Virus record (IMG/VR): IMGVR_UViG_3300032073_000214
Location: 1 to 25,938 of that record
Reading direction: 5' to 3' (one strand)
Origin: a virus
DNA length: 25,938 nt
Both the position numbers and the translations under genes were made by a program. Numbering within the stretch: position 1 is the first letter of the stretch; every line of letters begins with the position of its first letter. Shown piece by piece: positions 6,897 through 13,363 of this stretch. The notes beneath the pieces were generated by a model. It was given only the letters and a program-made list of their open reading frames with translations. It did no database searches and had not been told where the DNA came from.

Positions 6897-8099
6897 TTGG
6901 ATGTATTAATATACAGCAAAAGCAATTGCCCATTTTGTGTTAAGGCAAAGTATTGGTTTGAAACACATGGTTATCCTGTTCGTGAAGTGAAGTTAGATAA
7001 TAATGAACAGCGTTTGGCGTTTTATCAAAAACTACCAAATGCAAGATCTGTTCCTCAGATCTTTATTGATGATAAACACATTGGGACATATGATGATCTT
7101 ATGAAGATCGCAGATACTCTTGTTAAGAAAGTTGGAGGTTTGCTTGAGTTTTCTGAAACATACAAACCATTTCACTATCCATGGGCTGTAGAAATTACTA
7201 CAAGACATGAGAAAGCACACTGGATTGAAGATGAGATTGATTTGTCTGAAGATGTTACTGATTGGAAAGGTGGAAAGATTACTGAAGTCGAGAAAGATTA
7301 CATCACAAATATACTTAGATTGTTTACTCAATCAGATGTTGCAGTTGGACAAAATTACTATGATAACTTTGTTCCTAAATTTAAGAACAATGAAGTTCGT
7401 AATATGCTTGGATCATTTGCTGCACGAGAGGGCATTCATCAAAGAGCATATGCATTATTAAACGAGACTCTTGGTCTTTCAGATAGTGAATACCATGCAT
7501 TCTTAGAGTACAGTGAAATGGCAGACAAGATTGATTTTATGATGGATGCTGATCCATCAACCATGCGTGGTCTTGGTCTGTCAATAGCAAAGTCTGTATT
7601 TAATGAAGGTGTTGCTTTATTTGCTTCATTTGTTATGTTATTAAACTTTCAGCGGTTTGGAAAGATGAAAGGTATGGGTAAAGTTGTTGAGTGGTCAATA
7701 CGAGATGAGTCTATCCATGTTGAAGGTAATGCTAAATTATTCAAAGCATTTTGCGCAGAGCATCCGCGTATTGTAGACGAAGATTTTAAGAAAGATATAT
7801 ATGAAATAGCAAGACAAGCTGTGAAGCTGGAAGATAAATTTATTGATCTAGCGTACAAGATGGGTGAGGTTGAAGGGCTTGATTCATCAGAGGTTAAACA
7901 GTATATCCGCTATATAACAGACAGAAGATTGTTACAGCTTGGACTGAAAACAAACTTCAAAGTCAAAGAAAATCCGCTCCCATGGTTAGAGTGGGTATTG
8001 AATGGGGCAGACCATACAAACTTCTTTGAGAACCGTGTTACTGAATATGAAGTTGCAGGATTAACTGGCAACTGGGAAAATGCTTACGGAGCAGCATGA
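6897..8099 (+). CDS. nrdB: Glutaredoxin-NrdB fusion: class I RNR small subunit with N-terminal Grx
   Basis: A 400-residue two-domain protein. Residues 1-75 are a glutaredoxin: CPFC at 11-14, the cis-Pro loop SVPQIFI (51-57) and GTYDDL. From about 85 onward is an NrdB four-helix ferritin-like domain with every metal ligand expected by comparison with E. coli R2: Asp115, Glu178, His181, Glu237, Glu271 and His274. The radical tyrosine position is Tyr185 (GIHQRAY). It would supply the tyrosyl radical to NrdA and, through the Grx domain, probably the reducing electrons too. The start is TTG with AGGAG seven bases upstream (6885-6889); no in-frame ATG precedes the Grx domain. A similar fusion has been described in a bacterial RNR (Facklamia ignava, from memory). 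Confidence 0.92.
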   Translation: MDVLIYSKSNCPFCVKAKYWFETHGYPVREVKLDNNEQRLAFYQKLPNARSVPQIFIDDKHIGTYDDLMKIADTLVKKVGGLLEFSETYKPFHYPWAVEITTRHEKAHWIEDEIDLSEDVTDWKGGKITEVEKDYITNILRLFTQSDVAVGQNYYDNFVPKFKNNEVRNMLGSFAAREGIHQRAYALLNETLGLSDSEYHAFLEYSEMADKIDFMMDADPSTMRGLGLSIAKSVFNEGVALFASFVMLLNFQRFGKMKGMGKVVEWSIRDESIHVEGNAKLFKAFCAEHPRIVDEDFKKDIYEIARQAVKLEDKFIDLAYKMGEVEGLDSSEVKQYIRYITDRRLLQLGLKTNFKVKENPLPWLEWVLNGADHTNFFENRVTEYEVAGLTGNWENAYGAA

Positions 8100-8296
8100 T
8101 GGAAGATAAAGATACAATTATAGAAATTAAGTGTGATGATTGCGGTGCACACTATCAGCTAATAAGGATAGCTGATGAAAATGATGTAAATGATCCACCA
8201 CAATATTGTCCTTATTGTGGTTCTGAAATGTCAATATCTAACATTGAAGAAGATGATGTTGGTTTTGATGAGCTTGACGAGTTAGACTTTGAGTAG
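8096..8296 (+). CDS. Small zinc-ribbon protein
   Basis: A 66-residue protein with two cysteine pairs, CDDC (about 14-17) and CPYC (about 38-41), spaced like a zinc ribbon, followed by a very acidic tail (NIEEDDVGFDELDELDFE). It probably binds zinc; whether it contacts nucleic acid or a protein partner is unknown. ATGATG overlaps the nrdB stop, so it belongs to the RNR transcript. Its final codons contain the -35 and spacer of a promoter. Confidence 0.72.
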   Translation: MMEDKDTIIEIKCDDCGAHYQLIRIADENDVNDPPQYCPYCGSEMSISNIEEDDVGFDELDELDFE

Positions 8297-8302
8297 TATA
8301 AT
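8274..8302 (+). promoter_or_regulatory. Sigma70-like promoter across end of zinc-ribbon gene
   Basis: TTGACG, a 17-base spacer, then TATAAT, preceded by TAG like two other promoters here. It overlaps the end of the zinc-ribbon gene and the first codons of the SegE-like gene, whose TTG start (8289) would lie upstream of the predicted transcript start. It may therefore serve the glycosyltransferase run from 8801. Confidence 0.5.
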
Positions 8303-8789
8303 TCCATGGGTCTATAAAGGAAGACCATTTGACCCCAGTGAAGAAGATCTCAAAGAGTGGGTTGGATTCTGCTATCGAGTAACAGAACTTGATAGTGGAA
8401 TCTCATACATTGGTAAAAAGTTTTTTTGGAAACCAAAGACTTTGCCAAAAACCAAAACAAGAAAACGAAAAGTTAAAACTAAAGTACAATCAGACTGGCA
8501 AACATATCATGGGTCTAGTGAACAAGTAAAGTTGCTTGTTGAGAACGGAACAGTATTCAGAAGAGAAATACTAAAGTTATGTAGAACAAAAGGTGAATGC
8601 TCATATTTTGAAGCGAAGTATCAATTCGATAATGATGTTTTGTTGAGAGATGATTATTACAATGAGTTTATTGGATGTAAGATACACACTAAGCATGTTA
8701 GTCAACTAAAGGAAGATTATAAAGACGAAGAAGAAATTAGAGTCTCTGGTGTTCCTTATAAAGTGAAGAAAAAAGACTTAAATATATAA
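8289..8789 (+). CDS. SegE-like GIY-YIG domain protein (putative endonuclease)
   Basis: A 166-residue protein matching the SegE-type GIY-YIG layout as I recall it: an IPWVYKGRPF N-terminus, a degenerate first motif GFCY (26-29), YIGKKFFW (40-47), a basic segment (KTKTRKRKVKTK), SDWQTYHGSS, FRREIL, and the conserved acidic region YFEAKYQF (Glu108). GIY-YIG enzymes cut DNA. In phages such proteins can be homing endonucleases or housekeeping nucleases. The only usable start is TTG 8289, overlapping the previous stop by 8 bases; a weak ribosome site precedes it. It lies immediately before the glycosyltransferase run, so it could mark a recombination boundary (inference). Confidence 0.75.
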   Translation: MSSIIPWVYKGRPFDPSEEDLKEWVGFCYRVTELDSGISYIGKKFFWKPKTLPKTKTRKRKVKTKVQSDWQTYHGSSEQVKLLVENGTVFRREILKLCRTKGECSYFEAKYQFDNDVLLRDDYYNEFIGCKIHTKHVSQLKEDYKDEEEIRVSGVPYKVKKKDLNI

Positions 8790-8800
8790 TAAGGTTTGTT

Positions 8801-9523
8801 ATGAAAGATATTATGTATGGCGATAAGCCTAGCAACTCAGTTGTTTTTGCTGCATGTGATAGTAAATATTTCATGGATCACTCAGTGCCGTTTATCATGT
8901 CATCTTGTGAGGCTGGTTTTAAAACACACATACATGTGGTAAATCCGACAGAAGAAGTTCATTCACTATCCTCTCTTATTAATAAATTGGTAGATGGAGA
9001 TATCACATATTCATTTGAAGACAGAGATGTGACACCTCTAGACAGCGAGAGTGAAAGAGCATACTATGCATGTCTGCGTTTTATTGCCTTACCTGAAATA
9101 CTTTCTTCAGCTAAAGAAGTTCTTGTCTTAGATATTGATTGTTTAATAATGAAAGAGTTTGACTTCCCTGAGACACCTTGTGCTTATTTCCCAAGACCAA
9201 ATGAACAAAGCGAAGAAATGAAAGTTGCAGCTGGAGCAGTATACTTGACCAGCGATGCTTTAAATGTAGCACAAGCAATACAACAAACAATTGGTGGTAT
9301 GCAACTGAGGTGGTTTGTAGATCAAATAGCTTTATCACACATATTTAATCAAGTGCCAGAAAATTTTATAACTAAGTTTGATAATCAGTTTATGGACTGG
9401 GAGTTTGAAGAAGGGACATGTATTTGGACAGGTAAAGGTCCAAGAAAGTATGACAACCCAAAATATGTTTCTAGAAAAAATTACTATGTAAATCGTTTTA
9501 ACGATATGAGATCAAGATGTTAA
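8801..9523 (+). CDS. GT-A type glycosyltransferase, GT8-like (copy A)
   Basis: A 240-residue protein beginning with SVVFAACDSKYF, a first beta strand typical of nucleotide-sugar-binding GT-A folds. The metal-binding DxD follows at 111-113 (LVLDIDCLI). Late in the sequence it has VDQIALSHIF, a conserved acidic element of GT8-like enzymes. It would transfer a sugar from a nucleotide-sugar to an unknown acceptor. The start has AAGG six bases upstream. It is a paralogue of the fourth gene in the run (10993-11658): both open with xxFAxCDxxxF, share THIHVVNPT / VHLHIINPT at the same position (43-50), and then the DI-x strand. It overlaps the next gene by 7 bases. Confidence 0.72.
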   Translation: MKDIMYGDKPSNSVVFAACDSKYFMDHSVPFIMSSCEAGFKTHIHVVNPTEEVHSLSSLINKLVDGDITYSFEDRDVTPLDSESERAYYACLRFIALPEILSSAKEVLVLDIDCLIMKEFDFPETPCAYFPRPNEQSEEMKVAAGAVYLTSDALNVAQAIQQTIGGMQLRWFVDQIALSHIFNQVPENFITKFDNQFMDWEFEEGTCIWTGKGPRKYDNPKYVSRKNYYVNRFNDMRSRC

Positions 9524-10266
9524 CAATAATCGCAATGAAGTGGAACAAGCAGAGTAGTGGTGAGACAATACCATCACAAGACATTATATGTTATGGCAAA
9601 GAGCATGTAATCAGACATTTCAATATGTGTAATAAATGGATAAGCGGTGAGTTTAAATATGTGTTTTATACAGATGAAATATTAGATGGATTGCCTTCTG
9701 AAATAGAACAAAGACCACTATTTCCAACATTCACAAAACATTTCCATAGAGGTGGTTGTTACCACAGACTGTTTATGTTTAGTAAAGAGTTTTGCGATGC
9801 TCATGCTCCATTTGTTTCTATGGATTTGGATATGGTCATAACAGATAATATAACATCATTGTTTGATATCAGCCAACCATTTATTTACTATAAGATGAGA
9901 GGTGGTGATGGTAGAGGTTGGAGAATGAACAATGGAATGTTCTTCCTTAATACAGACGCTTTTGATCCTTTATGGAAAGCATTCGATAGTGAGCCAGAAA
10001 AGTTTATAGATAATCGTAAAGGAGCAGGAACAGATCAAGGGATAACAAATGCTATAATCGGCAACTTTGAAGAGTTGGCGTGCTGGCAACAAGGTTCACT
10101 TGGTCCAGGAATCTGGGATTTGCGTCAAGACTTTGATGAACAAGGTCGCATTGATCTGCCGAAAGGTTGTAAGATTGTTATGTGTCCTGGACCACGAGAC
10201 CCATCTCTTAAAGATTATTCTATCAAATATCCTTGGATAAAAAAATATTATGAGGAAATACAATGA
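9517..10266 (+). CDS. GT-A type glycosyltransferase-like protein
   Basis: A 249-residue protein with a DxD motif at 103-105 (VSMDLDMVI), preceded by a region with RGGCYHRLFMF and followed by WRMNNGMFFLNT and GTDQGITNAI, all usual positions in GT8/GT32-like enzymes (the last one carries the conserved Asp). It probably transfers a sugar from a nucleotide-sugar in the cytoplasm; donor and acceptor are unknown. The N-terminus (MLTIIAMKWNK) leads directly into the first strand, so the start is sound. It overlaps its neighbours on both sides (7 bases before, ATGA after), fitting one translationally coupled set. Confidence 0.7.
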   Translation: MLTIIAMKWNKQSSGETIPSQDIICYGKEHVIRHFNMCNKWISGEFKYVFYTDEILDGLPSEIEQRPLFPTFTKHFHRGGCYHRLFMFSKEFCDAHAPFVSMDLDMVITDNITSLFDISQPFIYYKMRGGDGRGWRMNNGMFFLNTDAFDPLWKAFDSEPEKFIDNRKGAGTDQGITNAIIGNFEELACWQQGSLGPGIWDLRQDFDEQGRIDLPKGCKIVMCPGPRDPSLKDYSIKYPWIKKYYEEIQ

Positions 10267-10991
10267 GTGAAAAAGTGAAAATATTTATTGGTTCATCTTC
10301 TAATGGAGAAGATGCTTTAATTGAAATGGCATATGAGTACACTCTGCGCAAGAATACTGATCGTGATGTTGAGATTGTTTGGATGCGACAGACAAAAGAA
10401 GAAAAATCTTTTTGGCGTGGATTCAATGACTTTAGATGGTCAACACCATTCTCAGGATTCCGTTGGGCAATACCTGAATATTGCAACTTTGAAGGTCGAG
10501 CAATATACACTGATTGTGATATGCTAAACTTTCATGACATAGGTGAATTGTTTGATATGGAAATACCTGAAGACAAATGGTTGTTGGCTCGTGATGGTAA
10601 GAGATTTGGTGGTAAAGAGTTTTGTGTTATGTTATTTGATTGTGCCAAGTTTAAAGGTAACATGCCCCTCAAGGAAGAATGGAAAGGTGTTGAGACAGCC
10701 CACCACCAATTCATTGATAACTTTGTTCGTAACGGCACAGTTGGTGATCTAGATCCTGCATGGAATAGTCATGATGGTGATGTAGAACCATTCAAGCAGT
10801 TACACTACACCCACATGCCAACACAACCATGGAAACCAAAGTGGTTTACAGGAACACCGCAGAAACATCCAAAACCTGAGCTGTCAAAGTTGTTTTGGGA
10901 TATGGTAGAAGAAGCAGAAAGAAATGGATATAAGGTAAATGACTATATACCTAGCAAACAAAATTATCATTATGGAATTATAGGAAAATAA
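10263..10991 (+). CDS. GT-A type glycosyltransferase-like protein
   Basis: A 242-residue protein. The first strand VKIFIGSSSNGED is followed by WAIPEYCNFEGRAIYTDCDML, with the DxD at 84-86 (DCD), and later HQFIDNFV and YTHMPTQPW. The layout fits GT8-like enzymes that use a metal-bound nucleotide-sugar. It is not an obvious close paralogue of the adjacent three genes beyond the shared fold. Start ATG 10263 has GAGG upstream and overlaps the preceding stop (ATGA). Substrate is unknown. Confidence 0.68.
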   Translation: MSEKVKIFIGSSSNGEDALIEMAYEYTLRKNTDRDVEIVWMRQTKEEKSFWRGFNDFRWSTPFSGFRWAIPEYCNFEGRAIYTDCDMLNFHDIGELFDMEIPEDKWLLARDGKRFGGKEFCVMLFDCAKFKGNMPLKEEWKGVETAHHQFIDNFVRNGTVGDLDPAWNSHDGDVEPFKQLHYTHMPTQPWKPKWFTGTPQKHPKPELSKLFWDMVEEAERNGYKVNDYIPSKQNYHYGIIGK

Positions 10992-10992
10992 T

Positions 10993-11658
10993 ATGTTACC
11001 AACTTGGGAAGGTGCACCACCAGAAAGTCCAGTCACATTTGCTGTATGTGATGCAGCAGAATTTATTGCTCATGGCGCAGCATTTGTCAGATCAGCTTAT
11101 AGAAGTAAAGTTGATGTGCACTTACACATCATCAACCCAACATCAAGATGCACTCAAGGAATATATCGTTTGATGGGGCAAGGCGGAAGTCATTTTTCTG
11201 TGACTAGAGAAACCACAACAGACGATCCTTATGTAGTTAAGATTAGAGCATTAAACTGTTTGTTATCATATGGGCATCCAATTTTAATGGTCGATATCCA
11301 AACTTTGATAAATAAAGATTTTAAATATCCTAAAACTCACTGTTGCTTCTATAAAAAGGATGGTGTCGTTAGTAAAGATATTTTATATGCGAGTAAAATA
11401 TTTCAACCGCATTTGAATAGATTTTTTGTAGGTTATGTGATGGCAGGGAATGGCGGTGATAGATATTTTCAATCTTTTGTGAATGATGTTGATAACCTAC
11501 ATAAAGGTGATAACATATTTTTTGATAATTCAATGATGAATGTTGTGCCTGATGATAATTCATCAATGTGGTTAAAATCTGAAGATAAGAGATATGTAGA
11601 CGAGAAAAAAAGTTATGGATTATTGTTGTCCACAAACAGAGGAGGGAGGCAAGTATAA
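10993..11658 (+). CDS. Glycosyltransferase paralogue with altered DxD (copy B)
   Basis: A 221-residue protein that lines up with the first gene of the run (8801-9523): PVTFAVCDAAEF with SVVFAACDSKYF, VHLHIINPT with THIHVVNPT, and LMVDIQTLINKDFKYP with LVLDIDCLIMKEFDFP. The second Asp of DxD is Gln here (DIQ, 101-103), so metal and nucleotide-sugar binding is probably weakened or lost. The protein is also about 20 residues shorter and lacks a clear equivalent of VDQIALSHIF (an FDNSMMNVV is present). It may be a non-catalytic partner or a decaying duplicate. It starts one base after the preceding stop and ends just before the small gene at 11661. Confidence 0.68.
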   Translation: MLPTWEGAPPESPVTFAVCDAAEFIAHGAAFVRSAYRSKVDVHLHIINPTSRCTQGIYRLMGQGGSHFSVTRETTTDDPYVVKIRALNCLLSYGHPILMVDIQTLINKDFKYPKTHCCFYKKDGVVSKDILYASKIFQPHLNRFFVGYVMAGNGGDRYFQSFVNDVDNLHKGDNIFFDNSMMNVVPDDNSSMWLKSEDKRYVDEKKSYGLLLSTNRGGRQV

Positions 11659-11660
11659 TC

Positions 11661-11891
11661 ATGAAAACAAGAATCATTGAAGCATTAGTGGCAAATGCCG
11701 AAGGTAATATTGCTAAACACAAAATGAATGTTGAAGTCTATCTTAATAATCCTGTGGGTGTTGGTGAACACTCTGACATTCTGGAAACAGTACAGACTGA
11801 GATTGATAAGATAACTCACTATGAAGATCAACTTGCTACTATTCGCAAGCACTTTGTAACTGTGACACAAAATGATAAAGTAAAATATTAA
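11661..11891 (+). CDS. Small conserved phage protein, unknown
   Basis: A 76-residue protein with a mostly helical, charged sequence (IIEALVANAEGNIAKHKMNVEVYL, then EIDKITHYEDQLATIRKHF). No catalytic or metal-binding motif and no membrane segment. A strong purine-rich ribosome site (GGAGGGAGG) lies in the end of the previous gene. It sits 12 bases before the co-chaperonin gene, which suggests shared expression; a functional link is not shown. Role unknown. Confidence 0.7.
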   Translation: MKTRIIEALVANAEGNIAKHKMNVEVYLNNPVGVGEHSDILETVQTEIDKITHYEDQLATIRKHFVTVTQNDKVKY

Positions 11892-11903
11892 AGGAAATAT
11901 ATA

Positions 11904-12167
11904 ATGAGAATGTTAAATGATAGTATATTGGTTCTTCTCCAAGAAGAAGAAGAGACTAATGTAACTGAAGGTGGTATTATCTTAACATCAAAAGCTGATG
12001 ATGATCGCTCATCTAAGCCAGCAACGGTAATTGCTGTTGGACCACACGCTAGTGGAATCAGACCAGATGATGTTGTGTATTTGAGCTGGAACAACTCTAT
12101 TCCAATTACAGTCGATGGTATGAAACTGAACATCGTTCCTGCTGAGGATATCAAGGCTATTCTATAG
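11904..12167 (+). CDS. GroES-like co-chaperonin (gp31-type)
   Basis: An 87-residue protein with the GroES fold pattern: MLNDSILVLLQEEEE at the N-terminus, a mobile-loop region NVTEGGIILTS (compare GGIVLT in GroES), ATVIAVGPHASG, DDVVYLSW and the closing strand IVPAEDIKAIL. In T4 the equivalent gp31 replaces GroES on host GroEL so that the large capsid protein can fold. The mobile-loop triplet IIL suggests that it docks to GroEL. It is slightly shorter than GroES (97). AAAGGA lies upstream; the second Met (11910) is an alternative start. It is co-directional with the small gene before it and a membrane protein after it. Confidence 0.85.
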   Translation: MRMLNDSILVLLQEEEETNVTEGGIILTSKADDDRSSKPATVIAVGPHASGIRPDDVVYLSWNNSIPITVDGMKLNIVPAEDIKAIL

Positions 12168-12169
12168 CG

Positions 12170-12337
12170 ATGTCTAAGCGTAATAGATATTGGAGACTTT
12201 GGGCTAAGTCGCTTGGAGAAAAGGTTGGAACAACAGACCGAGAGGCTGATCAGATTGCAATGATACGCAGTATTGTAGTCCTAGTCAATTTCGTTACCTG
12301 TTTCTTTATTATCGCTGGAGTTATACATCAATGGTAA
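12170..12337 (+). CDS. Small membrane protein, unknown
   Basis: A 55-residue ORF beginning 2 bases after the co-chaperonin stop. It has a basic, aromatic N-terminus (SKRNRYWRLWAKSLGEK), an acidic middle (TDREADQIAMI) and one C-terminal membrane segment (IVVLVNFVTCFFIIAGVI). The pattern resembles a small protein I recall from other marine T4-like phages, but no function is known to me. The ribosome site is weak (AAGG about 14 bases upstream), so coupling to the co-chaperonin gene is likely. Confidence 0.65.
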   Translation: MSKRNRYWRLWAKSLGEKVGTTDREADQIAMIRSIVVLVNFVTCFFIIAGVIHQW

Positions 12338-12373
12338 AAAGCCAATTATTTACCAAAAAAAGCTATATTTTAG

Positions 12374-12402
12374 TTGACATTGTCGCCTAATTATTGTAGA
12401 AT
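12374..12402 (+). promoter_or_regulatory. Sigma70-like promoter
   Basis: TTGACA, a 17-base spacer, then TAGAAT. It lies in the 73-base gap after the membrane-protein gene and 8 bases before the small ORF at 12411. The -10 has one change from consensus. Confidence 0.65.
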
Positions 12403-12410
12403 AGAGAGTT

Positions 12411-12527
12411 ATGAAAGTTAAAATCGAGATTGAAGCAGATACTTCTACTGATGAAGATAAGGAAGTCCTAGAGGAGTTGCTTATTTTAATCAAAGAAATC
12501 CAAGAAGTTTATTCTGAAAAGGGTTGA
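12411..12527 (+). CDS. 38-residue acidic protein, unknown
   Basis: A short ORF directly downstream of a strong promoter: MKVKIEIEADTSTDEDKEV, then EELLILIKEIQEVYSEKG. It is acidic, starting with an amphipathic strand and ending in a helix of alternating Leu/Ile and Glu. GAGAG lies just before the ATG. Its stop codon TGA is inside the -35 box (TTGACA) of the next promoter, so the two elements are packed end to end. Role unknown; it may be a small regulator or inhibitor, a guess based only on size and promoter. Confidence 0.6.
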   Translation: MKVKIEIEADTSTDEDKEVLEELLILIKEIQEVYSEKG

Positions 12528-12552
12528 CATTCCCTCAATAATGTTGTATAAT
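12524..12552 (+). promoter_or_regulatory. Consensus sigma70-like promoter
   Basis: TTGACA, 17 bases, TATAAT: both hexamers match consensus exactly. Its -35 contains the stop codon of the 38-residue ORF. A leader of about 20 bases with CTGGAG leads to the ATG at 12578. Confidence 0.8.
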
Positions 12553-12577
12553 TTCTTACAATTAACTGGAGTATATT

Positions 12578-12775
12578 ATGTCGGGTGTTATTGATTATAT
12601 TAAAGCGAAAGCTCTTTCAATTATCGCAGGTGCTGTTGCAGTATTTGCCTTGATGACTGGAGCTATCACATTTGATTATGTTCAGGTTATAACTGCTGTT
12701 GTTTTATTGTGGACTGCTGTAGTCATCTTCAGAGGTGATGATGAGCATGTTTGTGACGGTGATCACGACCACTAA
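12578..12775 (+). CDS. Small two-helix membrane protein with His/Cys/Asp tail
   Basis: A 65-residue protein with two membrane segments (about residues 13-31, IIAGAVAVFALMTGAITF, and 34-52, QVITAVVLLWTAVVIF) and a short C-terminal tail DDEHVCDGDHDH that is rich in metal-type ligands. The start has CTGGAG upstream and the recurrent TATATTATG context. It is the first gene after a consensus promoter, so it should be well expressed early. A holin-like or signalling role is possible by size, and metal binding by the tail is inference. No family recognised. Confidence 0.7.
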   Translation: MSGVIDYIKAKALSIIAGAVAVFALMTGAITFDYVQVITAVVLLWTAVVIFRGDDEHVCDGDHDH

Positions 12776-12795
12776 CAGCAACAATTAAAAAGGCA

Positions 12796-12918
12796 ATGGG
12801 GAAGTCTTGGAAAGTAGAGCATTCGATCACTACAACGGTGATGCTCGACCAAAAGTTGGGTAATGCTACTGAAGAACCACTAATTATATTATGGAGCCAT
12901 CATGACACAATATACTGA
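12796..12918 (+). CDS. Possible 40-residue ORF, unknown
   Basis: The otherwise empty stretch between 12776 and 12901 holds an ORF starting MGKSWKVEHSITTTVML and ending LIILWSHHDTIY. AAGG lies just upstream of its ATG and it overlaps the next gene by 17 bases. It could be real, but the same DNA also forms an imperfect stem (GAGC and ATCAC before, GTGAT and GCTC after, 12828-12854), so the conservation reason is unclear. No homology recognised. Confidence 0.35.
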   Translation: MGKSWKVEHSITTTVMLDQKLGNATEEPLIILWSHHDTIY

Positions 12919-13087
12919 TCTTGTTGAAGCACGAAGAAAAGAAATATCTGAAGAAGAGTGGAACAAGCAGTGTTATTGTATACATGCCCAAAACGGTAAA
13001 ATTGAAGTTTGGTATAATGATGGTTCCAGAAAAATTACCGATTCCAAAACAAATGAAGTAACATTCATCCCACCAAGTGAGTCTTAA
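12902..13087 (+). CDS. Small protein, unknown
   Basis: A 61-residue, charged soluble protein (TQYTDLVEARRKEISEEEWNKQ, then a likely beta hairpin KIEVWYNDGSRKITDS). GGAG lies upstream of ATG. Two Cys in CYC are present but no paired second site for metal. It precedes a conserved small gene by a few bases. Role unknown. Confidence 0.65.
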   Translation: MTQYTDLVEARRKEISEEEWNKQCYCIHAQNGKIEVWYNDGSRKITDSKTNEVTFIPPSES

Positions 13088-13102
13088 ATTATGAGGTATT
13101 GT

Positions 13103-13363
13103 ATGATATATAATAAATTTAATCGCAATGAGTTGCGTGACCTTTTAAAAGAAAATATCCTTAAAGTCACATTCGATAAAAAGAACGGTGAAGAGCGTAT
13201 AATGACTTGTACTCTGAAGTCTGATATATTACCTGCTCCGAAAGAAAATGCCGAGAAGTATTGGAAAGAGTCTGAAACATCTTTGTCTGTTTGGGACACT
13301 AATGCTGAAGGATGGCGTGCGTTTTGTATGGACAAAATCAAGTCTGTAGAAAAGGCATCATAA
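13103..13363 (+). CDS. Small beta-rich conserved phage protein (DUF2693-like)
   Basis: An 86-residue protein: LRDLLKENILKVTFDKKNGEERIMTCTL, then ILPAPKE, then SLSVWDTNAEGWRAFCMDKIKS. The segments VTFxKxxGxxRxMxCTL and VWDxxxxxWRxFxxDxIxS are what I recall of the DUF2693 / SH3-like small phage family; the assignment is from memory and unverified. ATG 13103 is chosen because GAGG lies six bases upstream. An in-frame ATG at 13091 would start before that site. The following gene starts directly at its stop codon. Confidence 0.65.
   Translation: MIYNKFNRNELRDLLKENILKVTFDKKNGEERIMTCTLKSDILPAPKENAEKYWKESETSLSVWDTNAEGWRAFCMDKIKSVEKAS

Noticed and set aside
12332-12355. Stem TGGTAAA/TTTACCA after the gene at 12170
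   Set aside because: A perfect seven-pair stem, but it is followed by a run of As, not Ts, so it is not a + strand terminator, and the minus strand has no gene to end.
12776-12901. Possible tRNA-like or structured RNA with TTCGATC
   Set aside because: The T-loop-like bases have no matching T-stem, and no acceptor, D or anticodon arms could be assembled.
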